Below, piece by piece: positions 41,690-52,977 of a stretch of DNA of 64,000 bases; within the stretch, counting starts at the first letter, position 1; each line of letters starts with the position of its first letter. The stretch is from Adiantum capillus-veneris (Eukaryota > Streptophyta > Polypodiopsida > Polypodiales > Pteridaceae), in contig CM043942.1 in assembly GCA_014529385.2 (NCBI GenBank), positions 4,552,501 to 4,616,500 of the forward strand, given 5' to 3'. A program made the position numbers and the translations under genes. The notes under the pieces were generated by a model. The model had not been told where the DNA came from. It worked only from the letters and a program-made list of their open reading frames with translations, and did not search any database.

Positions 41690-43501
41690 ACATTTATGAC
41701 ACTTTGTCGCCTCTTTTCATGGTGGAAATACGAATGTAACTTCCAATGAGGCAAATGTATAGCCTATGGGGGTTTCTTAAAATGTTACAGATCAACCTAT
41801 TACTGATGCAGATGTACATGATGTACTTGATGAGGAAAGGGCTGAAAATGAGCAGGCTAGAGGTATGCCAAAATGGCTGGTGCAAACTTTGAGTGATAGT
41901 AAATTGGATGCACCTTTGTCTAGTCGTACTCGTTCAGGCTCTGGCCATGCATCTTATGCATCAGATTGTTATGCTTTGGCTATGTCTAGCTTACATGATG
42001 TTGAGGAGCCTCTTTCTTTTGATGAAGCACAGAATTAAGAAAAATGGATGGTGCCATGCAATCAGAATATGATGCACTTATAGCAAAACGGCCATTGGTA
42101 TGAAGTGGGTTTACAAGTTGAAACACAAGCCGGATGGTGAGACCGATCGCCATAAGGCTTGACTTGTTGCAAAGGGTTATGCACAGCAAAAAGTCATAGA
42201 TTATAAAGAGACCTTTCCTCCAACTTGTCGTATGACTACTCTGCGTTTTCTATGTGCATTGCTAGCTCATTTTGGTTGGGATGTACATCAATCAGACATT
42301 GTTACTGCTTTCTTGAATGGTGACATATTTGAGGGAGTTAATGTAACACAGCCTCACGATTTTGTCAAAAAAGGACCAGAGGACAAAGTGTGCAAATGTA
42401 ACAAGGCTTTGTATGGGTTGAAGCAATCTCCTCGTGCTTGGTATGAGAAAGCTGACACTCATTTGGTCAAACAAGTCTTTCGTAACAATCCAACAAAAAG
42501 CACATTGTATGTAAAGCATGACGGTGATGTACTTCTCATTGTGGTTCTTTATGTAGATGATTTGCTTATCACTAGACCAAATGAGAGACATATTGTTGAA
42601 TTTAAGGCTACTTTGAATGTTACTTTAAAGATGAAAGATTTGGGGTTGTTGCATCATTATTTGGGCATACAGTTTAAGCAGTGTGATGGTGGTATTGCCT
42701 TGTGTCAGAAAAGTTACATACAGACATTGCTATGTAAGTTTGGACTTGAGGATTGCAAGCCTATTGCCACTCCCATGGAAAGAGGTTTGAAGTTGAGTCT
42801 ACATGATGCTGGCGATCCTGCTTATGTCACTCTTTACCAACTATTGGCTACCTCATTTATGTATGCAACACAAGGCCGAATATTCAGTTTGCAGTCTCAC
42901 AGGTTAGAAAATTTATGCATAGCGCAGGGTCTAAGCATTGGCAGGTTGTCAAGAGGATTTTTCGCTACCTTAGTGGCACTTTACATCTTGGCTTGCTTTA
43001 TCCCAAGGGGGGATCATTGCCGCCAGATTTACATGCTTTTTCGGACTCAGATTGGGCTTATTGTTTTGACACGCAAGTGTCCAGAAGTGGGTTTTGTTTC
43101 ATGCTTGGCAGTTCATGTATATCATGGTTGAGCAAGAAGCAACCTACTATGGCCACTTTGAGTTGTGAGGCTGAGTACAGGCAGTCATCACAGCTACGGT
43201 TGAGTAAGTATGGCTCAGATGCCTTATGGCTGATTTGGGTGTTGGAGAGGACACTGCCAACACTATCTACACTAACAGTCAGAGCGCATTGGCAATTAAG
43301 AGGAACCCAATTTTTCATGCTCGGACAAAGCACATTGAGGTGCATTACCACTATGTCAAGGAGAGGCTCTCAGCAAGAGAGATTAGCTTGGATTATGTGC
43401 CAACACAGGACAACCTTGCAGATCTTTTCACAAAGGCATTGTCTCATGAGAAGCTCAAAGTTGTCCGCAAAGCTTTGGGCTTACTCCCCTTTGTGGACTG
43501 A
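41690..43501 (+). pseudogene. C2-C linker, reverse transcriptase and RNase H
   Basis: The linker (41690-42060) is broken by stops. RT is open from 42232: MTTLRFLCALLAHFGWDVHQ, QSDIVTAFLNGD (first Asp), KALYGLKQSPRAWYEK, LYVDDLLITR (catalytic pair), DLGLLHHYLGI and QKSYIQTLLCKFGLED. A frameshift near 42840 moves the RT tail and RNase H to other frames: 42915-43170 with AGSKHWQVVKRIFRYLSG, FSDSDWAYC and LSCEAEYR, and 43226-43501 with YTNSQSALAIKRNP, TKHIEVHYHYVKE and NLADLFTKALS. The DSQ Asp is Asn here. Confidence 0.88.
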
Positions 43502-43576
43502 TCATGTCCTCAGGGCATGGCACTTCCCTTTACTCATGTGCTAGCTCTCGTTCACCTTATCACTCCAGGGGGTATT

Positions 43577-43804
43577 TGTTACCATATACATGTGGTAGTG
43601 ATGTGTGTGAACACACTAGGACCGCTGGGGCATTTTTTCCCTCTTTAGGAGGTTTTTTTCCCACTTGCATTGTATATAGGCCCATCACTTTAGGGCTATC
43701 TATCTTTCCATTGCACTCCAAATAACACACTCTCTATTATGTGCCTTGAGCTTCCTTCGTCGTATCCAAGCTGTGTGTGTTTCTCTACAACCCTAATTGC
43801 AACA
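43577..43804 (+). repeat. C2-C 3' LTR
   Basis: 228 bp, preceded by CTCCAGGGGGTATT (PPT region) and followed by AAGGC. Confidence 0.93.
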
Positions 43805-45396
43805 AAGGCACCATAAAAGGTAACAGGTTAGGGTTCTGCAAGCTTCATTTTCTTGATGTATTTGTAATCAGGCAATTTTTACCAAAATAGAAACCCTTCT
43901 GCTAGAGACCAATCAAGCCATATTTCAATAGAGGGTAGTGTCAATCAAGGGACCGTACCCACCTAAGAGCCGATAATGGAGGAAAGTCTCTCTGATACTT
44001 CTTCGAATAGATCATTTATCTATATGACTAAGGGATCCAAAAGTGTGAGTTTCAAGGAAAACACCCAAATGGGAGCGGGGGGAGCATCGCAACCTGCACC
44101 AAACCTAAAACTTTTGCACCTGCAATATTAAGGAAGAAACCCAAATGGGAGCAGGACCTTCGTAGTCTACACCAAATTTGAAACTTTTGCATGTGCAATA
44201 TCAGTTTGAAAATGAAGAAAGTGCTCAAATCTATAAAGACGGTATGGATCGTTATTGTGTTAAAATTGAAGAGAGGCCTAGTGAGCTTAAGCTTGTATTG
44301 CTTGTAGATTATAGTGGCGATTCATATTTTGATGAAGAGGGAAACATGTATGTAGTTGTGCTTAATCTCTTTATTGTGGAAAATGGGGATTAAAAGACAT
44401 GAAATAAAAGGTTGACATAGAGCCTGAGAGAAGCCACCGAAGCTGGACATTCCCATTGCCAAGCTTAGAGGAGTAAACATGGCCACTCACGTTAACACCA
44501 ACAATACACATGTGGGCTTATATAAGTATGATAACAAAGAGGAAGTGCTCTATTACAGGTGTGAGAAGCCCAATGTGAGGGAGTTAACGGAGTAGAAATG
44601 CTTGTACATACTTACGTTTGAGGCCGAGAGAGATATGCAGATAATCACATTAGATAAGTATGGTTGGAAGTATTCGGCAGTGAGCCCCGGGGGATTCACT
44701 CTATATACAAAATGGGATGCCACTTGCGAGCGGATAACTTTGATAAAACCCCTTGTATACGACTCATATTAGGGAATATGACCCCCCCTTTCTACGCTTA
44801 TATGAAAATCAATGAAGAAAACTATTATACACATGTCTTACATATAAAATTTAGGTCTCACATTATCTAACTGAGTAAAACTAGTCAAAGAGTGTGTAGC
44901 ATAGTGACTGCCAACATACTAAGGAACCACTTATCTGATAACTAGATGTACCCTCCATGTTTCTTAGTTTGGCATTCAGATTGTGTGACTGATCAGCCTG
45001 CACTCTTGCTACTCGTCCAATTTTTTACCCATCCAAAGCTTGTGTAAATCAACCCTTGACTTGCTCCAAATCATCCCTTATCTATGACCAGCTTGATGCA
45101 AATTTTGATGTGTGACTTGATAAAAAACTTCCCCCAAACTCATCCGAGTTCTAGTGCACCCCAGTGACCAACCGTTACAAGTAATCAACCCGGGTCAGGT
45201 TTTTTGCAACTTCTCGTACCCAACCAACAAGGTTTGAAGCATGAAAATGAACACCTGACAATGTAACAATCTTCCCAGAACCTATTAAAAAAATTTGCCC
45301 CTCACCCCACAACTTCGTAACCTTGATTTTTTCTATCAATATTGTTTCATGAATTGCATCGACCCACCAAACGAGAAAAACCTGATCACCTTCAAC
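43805..45396 (+). pseudogene. G5 internal region with unrecognised frames
   Basis: Between the C2-C and G3 insertions. Frames 44178-44393 (DGMDRYCVKIEERPSELK, LVDYSGDSYFDEEGNMYVVV) and about 44450-44760 (GLYKYDNKEEVLYYRCEKP, AERDMQIITLDKYGWKYSAV) look protein-like but match no family I know. They lie before the gag remnant at 53.9 kb, so an ORF upstream of gag is possible. The last 500 bp have no coding character. Confidence 0.35.
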
Positions 45397-45401
45397 ATTT
45401 T
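45397..45401. repeat. Left TSD (ATTTT) of G3
   Basis: Matches 52973-52977 exactly. Confidence 0.85.
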
Positions 45402-45870
45402 TGGAATTGGAGCTGATCTCTTGAGACAACTAATTCCAGTGTTGAAGGATTTCAGCTACTAGTGTGGAAAGATTTCAGACAGCAGACTAGAAAGAATTCA
45501 GAGACTAGACTGAAATGTGGATACGGAAATAAGAATCAGACTTATAGACTAGAATAAAGTTCAGATTCAGAAGACTGGTCGAGAAGTAAGTATCACTGAA
45601 ATATATACCATGATTGAGATTACAGATCAAGATTACAGCGAATATGATTACAGAGAGAAAGTATATCCGACAACACTGCCACTAATGCTCAATTACAATT
45701 ATAGCCCAAAGCGCTAATACAAGTGATAACAATTGCCCACCCGATAATGATGTAATGGGCCCTATTTATACACTTCGGGTTTACTGTAGTAATTACTCTA
45801 GTAATTACTAAGTAATTCGTTACCCATCTTCTAAGAACACGTTCCCACATGGTGATTCCAGCCGTCTACA
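45402..45870 (-). repeat. G3 3' LTR
   Basis: 469 bp, TGGAATTGG...GTCTACA. The minus-sense TATA box GTATAAATAGGGCCC is at about 45757-45772. Confidence 0.93.
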
Positions 45871-45890
45871 TCCTTTCCTTCTTTCTAGAA
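45871..45890 (-). promoter_or_regulatory. G3 polypurine tract
   Basis: The minus strand reads AGAAAGAAGGAAAGGA directly before the LTR start TGTAGAC. Confidence 0.8.
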
Positions 45891-46178
45891 TTTTGGCAAG
45901 ATTCCAAAAATTTTGAAAAATTCCCGTCTTATTCTGATGTGAGACTGAAAAATCCATCGTCTGGTTCTGGTGTGGAACTGAAAAATCCATTGTCTGGTTC
46001 TGATGTTGGGGTGCAGGAGTTCAAGAAGGACCAAGGATTGCGAGAGGCAGCGGAAAAGGCCAAGGTGGATCTGTCATCAGGCCAAGGTAGAGCTGTCATC
46101 TCTCCCTGCCTGCTGAGAAGAAAAGTCGCCACTGAATTCTGAGATGGAACTACCCAGTATCCTTCCATGCCTCAGCAA

Positions 46179-47864
46179 CTATAGCCTGGGTTTCTTCAAG
46201 AGTTTCCTGCATGTGTGTCGAAGCCGTTTCCTGGTGTCGCTGGGTAAGATTGTCTGACACTCAACTATCTCGTCAGAGGTCGAAGTTTGCGGCTGTAGTG
46301 AAGAAACTTTCGAGCTCGGCGATGGCGAATGGTTGACAGGAGGAAAGCGTCGCGCAGGAGATTTATGAGGAAAAATGCTAACTCTCCTGATTGTTATACG
46401 TGTTCGCGCCATAAAAGCTCCACCACTCACCGCTCCTAGACTTATGTGCGTCGTTGTTGTCGTGGCAAACATGCATTGGACAAGACTGCGACCCATCCTT
46501 GTAATAATTACCACTGGCATACCACTTGACCATTGGCCACTTGAAAATTGGAAAGTGTGTCCATACTGGTTCTTAACTGATTCCCACTCTAGCTGGGCCA
46601 TACTGGTACTAGTTCTTAGGTCAGCCTGATCTGGTTCTTCCGGTAGTGTTGGTTCTGAAGCTAGAACTGGTTGCACATGGAAAAGACCAAAAACGTCTGA
46701 TTCCAGTATCTCTTGATCCACAACCTCCAATTCCTTAGTACCTTGTTCCAACCCAGTTTCTCTGGTCTGTGAATAATAAAGTTTGATCTTTGCTCCATTA
46801 TATACTCTCGGCAACATCAGTCCAGATAAATCTTTCAATCTGACTGTGCCATTGGAGAAGACCCAATCGACCTCAAAAGGTCCTGCCCAGGAAATCTTCA
46901 AATTCGGCTTCTTTGGACCCAATCTAGACTGATAGAGAAGCACTAAGTCTCCTTTCTGGAATTCTCGAACTTTAAATCGGCGATCATGCCAGTGCTTCCT
47001 TCTTTGTTGAACAATCTCCTGTTCCAATATAGCTCTTTGCATGAGTTCATCTAACTACATCAGTTCATCCAGCCTTTTCTTAATATTATGGTTGAAGTCT
47101 AATCCATACTTCACAGCCATTCTCAGACTGGGGATGACAAACTCCATAGGAACCACAACTTCAGTACCATAAACCATTCTGAATGGTGTCATTCCAGTAG
47201 TTACCTTATAAGCTGTCCTATAAGCCCATAGAGCAGTCTGAAGCTTCAAATCCCACTGGTCTGGTTTCTTTTGCACCACCTTAGTGAGAATAGTCTTTAT
47301 TGTCTTATTGCTACCTTCAGTTTGTCCATTGCATCGAGGATAGTAAGGAGTAGATTTCCGATACTTGACTGAAAGCATATCCAATAGGATTTCCATAGTA
47401 TCATTGATAAAATGTGTGCCTTGATCAGTCACAATCTCTACTGGACCTCCATATCGGCAAACAATATTCTCAAACAAAAACCTTGCAGTTGACTTGGCTG
47501 TGTTGTCAGGAAGAGCCTTAGCTTCAACCCACTTGGTAACATAACAAGTAGCCATCACAATGTACTTGTTCTTCCTGGGAGTCACTTTCTTAAAAGGTCC
47601 CATAAAATCCAACCCCCATTTCATGAATACTCCTAATGGTTGTATTGGCATTAATGGAGTCATATCTGCAACTGTTGGTTGGCCTATTCTTTGGCATATG
47701 TCACAAATCTTACAAAAACTTCTGACATCAGCAATCAGTGTTTGCCACCACAGACCTTCTTGCAGAATCTTCTTGTAGGTTACTTCGTTGGAAAAGTGTC
47801 CACCAAACTCACCATTATGCGCTTCTGAAATCACTTGCATTCTTCCTTCCATAGGGACACATCG
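46179..47864 (-). pseudogene. G3 integrase with long C-terminal extension
   Basis: From 47852: HNGEFGGH and CKICDIC (one HHCC module), KWGLDFMGP (first Asp), VTDQGTHFIND (second Asp), YRKSTPYYPRCNGQTEGSN (Glu), ALWAYRTAYKVTTGMTPF and YGTEVVVPMEF. One TAG at 47052-47054 is the only break before HWHDRRFKVREFQKGDLVLL and the SH3-like WAGPFEVDWVFSNGTVRLKD. About 180 further residues follow, first acidic (LEVVDQEILESDVFG), then Ser/Pro/Arg rich, ending KLLKKPRL and a stop at 46179. No chromodomain is seen. The catalytic residues are all kept. Confidence 0.9.
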
Positions 47865-48482
47865 TCAAAGTATACCATCCACACCTAGTCGATAAAGTAC
47901 TCCTCCGATGATGGTAAATTTCAGGCTTTTTATAATCAGAGCTTTCTTCTGATTCTGTTTCCAATCCTCTGGAAAGGCACCTTGGGAAAGGAATTGATAA
48001 ATATCATACCATTCAGGATCCACTGATTCTTCTGCTTCTAACTGAAATAACTCAGCATCCACTGGCTCATCTCTCAGAGGTGATTCTGAATATCCCTCCG
48101 TACTTCTGGAAAGCTAGAAAGTCAGCTCCACAGTGTTTCGGCCAAGTTTATGGAAAATTCTGAATTCAAATTCCATAAGGAACATCATCCATCTGATCAG
48201 CCTGCCTTGAATAATGACTTTGTTAATCAGAAACAGAAGAGCTTGATGATCCACATAAAAATGGAATAATTTTCCCAATAGGTAATGCCTGAACTTCGTA
48301 GCGCTAAAAACCATTCCGAGATCTTCTCTTTCAATAGTCATATAGCCTTGTTCAGCCTGACTGAATCTGCGACTAGCAAAATAGACCGGATAGTCTGTTC
48401 TGCCATCTGGCTGAGCTAATATTGCCCCCATTGCCAATCCTGAAGCATCTACATGTACATGAAAAATAATATCCCAATTCGG
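47865..48482 (-). pseudogene. G3 RNase H
   Basis: The minus sense codes HVHVDASGLAMGAILAQP (first Asp, around 48430-48475), YFASRRFSQAEQGYMTIERED (Glu), FYVDHQALLFLINK (Asp) and RLIRWMMFLMEFEF. A stop at 48480 separates it from RT and another at 48111 precedes the connection LSRSTEG. The frame 47865-48062 (DPEWYDIYQFLSQGAFPEDW) is the RNase H-integrase connector. All pieces share one frame. Confidence 0.88.
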
Positions 48483-49448
48483 CTACCTAAGGACTGGTTT
48501 ACTGGTAATGGCTTTTTTCAATTTCTGAAAACTTTCCTCACACTCAGCAGTCCAGTTGAACTTACTGGTCTTCTTTGTAAGCTCATATAGTGGTACTGCT
48601 TGATCAGCAAACTTGTGTACAAATCTTCTATAGAAATTCACATAACCCAAGAAAGAACTCAACTCTGAAGCAGTTATGGGTGCTTTAGCTTGCTGGACAC
48701 ACTGTATTTTGTCATTGGCCATCTCTATTCCATTGCGGGAAACCACATATCCCAGTAGCTGTCCCTTCCATACTAGAAACACAGATTTGAATGGATTCAA
48801 ACAAATCCTCTTCTCTTGACAGCGTTTAAAAACCATTTCTAGGAATAAAAGGTGTTGGTCCTCATCTGAATAGACAGTAAAGTCATCCATGAAAATGGCG
48901 AGGAACCGATGAAGAAATTCATTAAACATCTCCATCATACACCGCTGAAAAGTAGTTGGTGCATTGCATAGGCCAAAAGGCATCACCAGATACATGAATG
49001 CTCCCCACTCAGTGATAAAAGTGGTCTTGGCCCTATCTTCAGGAGCAATCTGTAACTGGTTATAACCGCTATAACCATCCATGAAGCTATACATCTCATA
49101 TCCTGCGATCTCATCAAGCAACCTATCAGTAAAAGGTTAGGGAAATGGATCCTTAATGGTATGGGCATTTAGTTTCCTATAGTCAACACAAACTCTTAAT
49201 TTCCCATTCTTTTTAGGAACGACGACTATGGGAAATAACCAATCATTGCTTGCTACTTCCGTAATGAACCTAGCCTTGAGAAGATTATCAATCTCCTCCT
49301 TGACCTTCTTTGCATAGTTGGGGTTCATGCGGTATCTTTGCAATCTTACTGGTCTAGCATCCGGTTTTGGTGGTATTCGGTGCTGATAGACTTCAGGATA
49401 TACTCCCTTCAAATTTGTATGATCCCAGGCAAACACATCATAATAGTT
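48483..49448 (-). pseudogene. G3 reverse transcriptase
   Basis: DVFAWDHTNLKGVYPE and LPIVVVPKKNGKLRVCVDYR-type signatures are visible (LFPIVVVPKKNGKLRV), then one TAA at about 49134-49136, then DEIAGYEMYSFMDGYSGYNQ, VMPFGLCNAPTTFQRCM, the catalytic AIFMDDFTVYS, LNPFKSVFLVWKGQLLGYVV and LSSFLGYVNFYRRFVHKFA, ending PVLR and TAG. FMDD replaces the usual YMDD or YVDD. Frame is kept from 49436 to 48483, so only nonsense changes break it. Confidence 0.92.
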
Positions 49449-50580
49449 CTAGAACATTTTCCATGCCTTTTCCTTCATTGCCGGTTTCAGGTGTTTGTTG
49501 ACTTTGATCATTCTGGGATTTTCCTCTGATCCCAGGTTCCACTCCTCTACTTCCTGATCATCTGAAAGCAAACAGTTTGGTCCACCTCCTTTTCGTTTGG
49601 TCGATTCTTCAGTGTAGTCCCAAGAAGGTCCATTCATTTCTGAATCATTATTCTGATCCAGTGGGTACTCTTTAGAACATACTGGTTCTTCCATTATACT
49701 AGTATCAGCTGATTCCTCCATTCTTCCAGTTAGCTGAACTGTTCTTTCCCCTGCATTGACTTCAGTAAACTGATCTGGGAATTGTCTCTTCTGCTTATCA
49801 GCTTGCTCTTTGTTCAGCAGGACTGTATTCAAATCGATTTCTACCAAAGGAAATATGTTCATAGCTGCTAGCATTCGCTCAATTTTCTTGGCTCTGTATT
49901 TTTGACACAACTCCTTCGGTCTCAATTCCTTTTTCCATCTCTTGGTGTTGTTAGTCTGGATTTTGATTCTGCCGCTGGCCCCTTCTATGGTCAAAGTTTG
50001 GTTTGCATAGTCATGAACAACGTGTGTTGTTCTTAACCATGGGCAGCCTAGTAGCATTTCATATGCTCCCTGCACATCCAAGACTAGGAAACTGGTTTTG
50101 AATTTCTCCCTCCCAACTCTTATCTGCATGTTTTCAATCATACCCGTCGCCTGTATGACTCGATGATCTCCCATTCTTACTTTGAATGGTGATGGTTTCA
50201 TGTTAGTGATACCCATTCTTTACTGAAGATGGGCTCCCATTATGTTGACTCCTGCTCCTCCATCCAGTATGACGCTTGAGAGAGATTCCCATTGCTTCCT
50301 GACCTTGTAGTCTACCTGAATAAGTGGAACTTCATCATCCCTGACAGCCGTCAGGTCCACTGTTCTGGCCTCTGCCTCAGTCTTCCTACGTTGTCTGATA
50401 AAGTTGGCCACCTCAGGCAAGGTCTTTCTTATATCCTCTAGCTCTACAGTCAGCTTCTGGATTCTATCACAAATTTTCAGATGAATTTCCTCTCGCTCTT
50501 GGTCAGACTGATTGTCAGATCTTGAAGAACTGGTGTCTTCACACTGCCATTCTTTAGCACTACCTCTACGCTAGTCCATG
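49449..50580 (-). pseudogene. G3 protease region
   Basis: The pol frame opens just beyond the gag stop (about 50560) and codes REEIHLKICDRIQKLT and LEDIRKTLPEVANF. The retropepsin motif follows as SSVILDGGAGVNIMG, with DGG where many elements have D(S/T)G. After one TAA at 50217-50219 come PSPFKVRMGDHRVIQATGMI, SFLVLDVQGAYEMLLGCPWL and a long hydrophilic linker with two acidic stretches, ending WNLGSEENPRMIKVNKHLKP and TAG. The linker of about 150 residues precedes the RT. Confidence 0.85.
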
Positions 50581-52431
50581 TACTAAAGCCAGCATGGTCT
50601 CTGTCATGGCCGGTACTAACTGATCTTTATCAGTCGATTGGGCTGGTATCTTCTGAATGACTCTAGCTTCGAAACTTTCTGGCTGCTCTGGCAGCTTCTT
50701 AGCTAAATCCTCTTTGATTTTAGCTGCTAGTTCCCGCTGCTCTTGCCACTCATCTACCACCTTCTCTTTCCCTTTGGCCTTCCAAACTTCTCTTTGTTGA
50801 GCCCACTTACTGCTACTAGGATTGACTGGTACTTCTGAAATGTCTGGAATTTCTTCAATGATTACTCCCTTGCTCCTGGTAACCACCCTAACTGGGACTG
50901 GCTCTGGTGCATTAGCCTCAGTAGCAGTCGTTACCGGTGCATTTGGACATTGGGCTGCAAAATGACCATACTTCCCACAGGTATAGCAATTCATACTCTT
51001 GATCTAGAAGTTGCCTCTTCCTCTTCCTCTGCCCATTCTTGGTTGGTATCTGCCAAGTCCTTGACCAGTACCACTAGTACCTGGTCTTTCCTCTTGAGCT
51101 ACTTTGATTGGTTCTACCTGCACTGGTTCAGTGTACGCAACCACCGATAGATCCTTTCCTTTCTTAAAATGGTGAATTCTGATGCCACAATTATTCCATA
51201 GGTGACCAAAGGCCTTGCAATAGGTACATTGTGGACATTCAGTGGAGATATGGTCCTTGGATTTACATCTTGAACACCAAGTCTCCATCTTTCGGACCGG
51301 CTATCTTGTGTGGCTAATTTTTGCAATCTGCCTAGCCATTTCTTCAATTTTCTTGGGCCATGATCCCTTCTTTGATTTCTCCTTTGTCCGTTCATTGGAG
51401 CTGCTCTCGGAGCTGCTAGACGTTGCACTGGAGTCAGAAGCTTCAGTAGCCGAACTACCGCTACTGGTCCTTCGCTTCTTGTGGCTCTTTTCTTTCTTAG
51501 CCTACTGTTCCAGCTTTAATGCCCTTTGGACCAGATCATTGAATTTTTTTGTAGGGGCTGGTACTTCTTGTTCCCTAAGCTTCTTGCTTCTGAACCCATT
51601 CAGAAACCATGCCCTCAATCTCTTCTCAGATAGCGGTTCTTGCAACTGCCTGGTCAGTTCTTTTATCTTTTCTACATAGCTGCGAACTGACAAATTCCTC
51701 TGTTTGATCTGATCCAATTCACAGAGAATATCCTCGTCCCCTTGATTGTCGGAATATTCCAACCTGAAGGCCTTAAGTAATTTGTTATATGATCTCAGTT
51801 GGCATGCAGGGTAATGGTAATACCATTTCCTTGCTGCCTCCTTCAAGGTTTGTGGAAAATATTCCCCCCAATCATCTTCATCAATGTTTTTTAGTTTTGC
51901 ATACTGCTCAAAAGCTTGTATGTGAACATCTGGATCATCCTTTTTCCCTCCTTTGAATATGGGAAAGGAAATCTTCAGGTAAGCTGTGTAATCATTTCGA
52001 TTACTGCTGATCCCACCACTTCTCTTCTTGGCTTGAGAATAGCGCTTGGGAGCCTTCTTGCAATTGTCAGTGTCAGCATCCCAATCAATCTCTGTCTCTA
52101 TCTTAGTATCAGTATCTTCTCTGTTTTGTCTGCTAGAGGTACGATGACTTCCCTTTCTTCCCTTAGTATGCTCATCTCTCTGGCGAGACGGAGAACTCTT
52201 GGAACTCTTTGCCTATCGTGCTTCCCGTTCTGCCCGTCGGCGTCGAGAATGACTGGAGTGTTGTGAGTCATGTGCCTCCTCAGCCTGACTATGCTCCTCC
52301 TGAGCCTCAGTGTCAGTCATTTTCTCTTTCTTGGGGTCATACTCTCTTCCTGACTCCTCAGGAATGGGGTCCACACGATTGGTAGATTTCTGGCCACGAT
52401 TGGACTTTGGTGCCATTGCTGAATAATTCAA
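50566..52431 (-). pseudogene. G3 gag with three zinc knuckles
   Basis: One frame from ATG 52431 or the in-frame ATG 52416 (MAPKSNRGQKS; the better start by composition). It has a charged N-terminus, then ISFPIFKGGKKDDPDVHIQ, FPQTLKEAARKWYYHYP, AFRLEYSDNQGDEDI, SVRSYVEKIKELTRQLQ and LRAWFLNGF (capsid), a Ser-rich spacer and three CCHC knuckles: CSRCKSKDHISTEC, CTYCKAFGHLWNNC and, after an RG-rich stretch (MGRGRGRGNF), CYTCGKYGHFAAQC. TAG codons at about 52210, 51500, 51297 and 51002 interrupt it. Gag ends at TAG 50566, where pol starts in the +1 frame. Confidence 0.88.
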
Positions 52432-52472
52432 CTAGGAGAAGAGTCTTTCAGTCAACAAGCTTCAGCTTGTCC

Positions 52473-52489
52473 CACCGTGATCGCCAAAA
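52473..52489 (-). promoter_or_regulatory. G3 primer-binding site (tRNA not identified)
   Basis: The minus strand reads TTTGGCGATCACGGTGGG beside the 5' LTR. TGG fits the CCA end of a tRNA, but I cannot name the tRNA. Confidence 0.6.
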
Positions 52490-52972
52490 TGGAATTGGAG
52501 CTGATCTCTTGAGACAGCTAATTCCAGTGTTAAAGGATTTCAGCTACTAGTGTGGGAAGATTTCAGACAGCAGACTAGATAGAATTTAGAGACTAGACTG
52601 AAATGTGGATACTGCAATAAGAATCAGACTTATAGACTGGAATAAGGTTCAGATTCAGATTCAGATTTAGAAGACTGGTCAAGAAGTAAGTATCACTGAA
52701 ATATATACCATGATTGACATTACAGATCAAGATTACAGCGAATATGATTACAGAGAGAAAGTATAGCCGACAACACTGCCACTAATGCTCAATTACAATT
52801 ATAGCCCAAAGCGCTAATACAAGTGATAACAATTGCCCACCCGATAATGATGTAATGGGCCCTATTTATACACTTCGGGTTTACTGTAGTAATTACTCTA
52901 GTAATTACTAAGTAATTCGCTACCCATCTTCTAAGAACACGTTCCCACATGGTGATTATCCAGTTGTCTACA
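52490..52972 (-). repeat. G3 5' LTR
   Basis: 483 bp, pairs with 45402-45870. It is longer mainly because of a short GATTCA repeat near 52650. Confidence 0.93.
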
Positions 52973-52977
52973 ATTTT
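52973..52977. repeat. Right TSD (ATTTT) of G3
   Basis: Exact copy of 45397-45401. Confidence 0.85.

Larger units (their letters stand above)
38787..43804 (+). mobile_element. C2-C: complete Ty1/copia element
   Basis: 5,018 bp on the plus strand. LTRs 38787-39015 and 43577-43804 differ by about 8%. The Met-type PBS is at 39017-39030, the PPT precedes the 3' LTR, and the flanks are AATGC/AAGGC (four of five match). Gag, protease, integrase, RT and RNase H are all present with several lesions. It is the most complete coding copy of family C2 here and lies in the G5 leader. Confidence 0.94.
45402..52972 (-). mobile_element. G3: complete Ty3/gypsy element
   Basis: 7,571 bp, minus strand, LTRs 469 and 483 bp with about 3-4% difference, TSD ATTTT, PPT next to the 3' LTR and a TGG-starting PBS. 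Order is gag, protease, RT, RNase H, integrase, as in gypsy. Gag sits in one frame and pol in another, and the whole is crossed by 12 stop codons, nine of them TAG, but almost no indels. A single HHCC module is present, unlike G1 and G2. Confidence 0.95.

Noticed and set aside
45849-46142. Plus-strand 97-codon frame with repeated SGS(D/G)V segments
   Set aside because: Lies across the G3 3' LTR and PPT and is antisense to pol; the repeats reflect short duplications in untranslated DNA.
46179-52431. UAG reassignment or RNA editing repairing the G3 stops
   Set aside because: Residues expected at several stops (for example the Leu of FPLPF) do not fit Gln or a T-to-C repair, and other elements decay with all three stop types.
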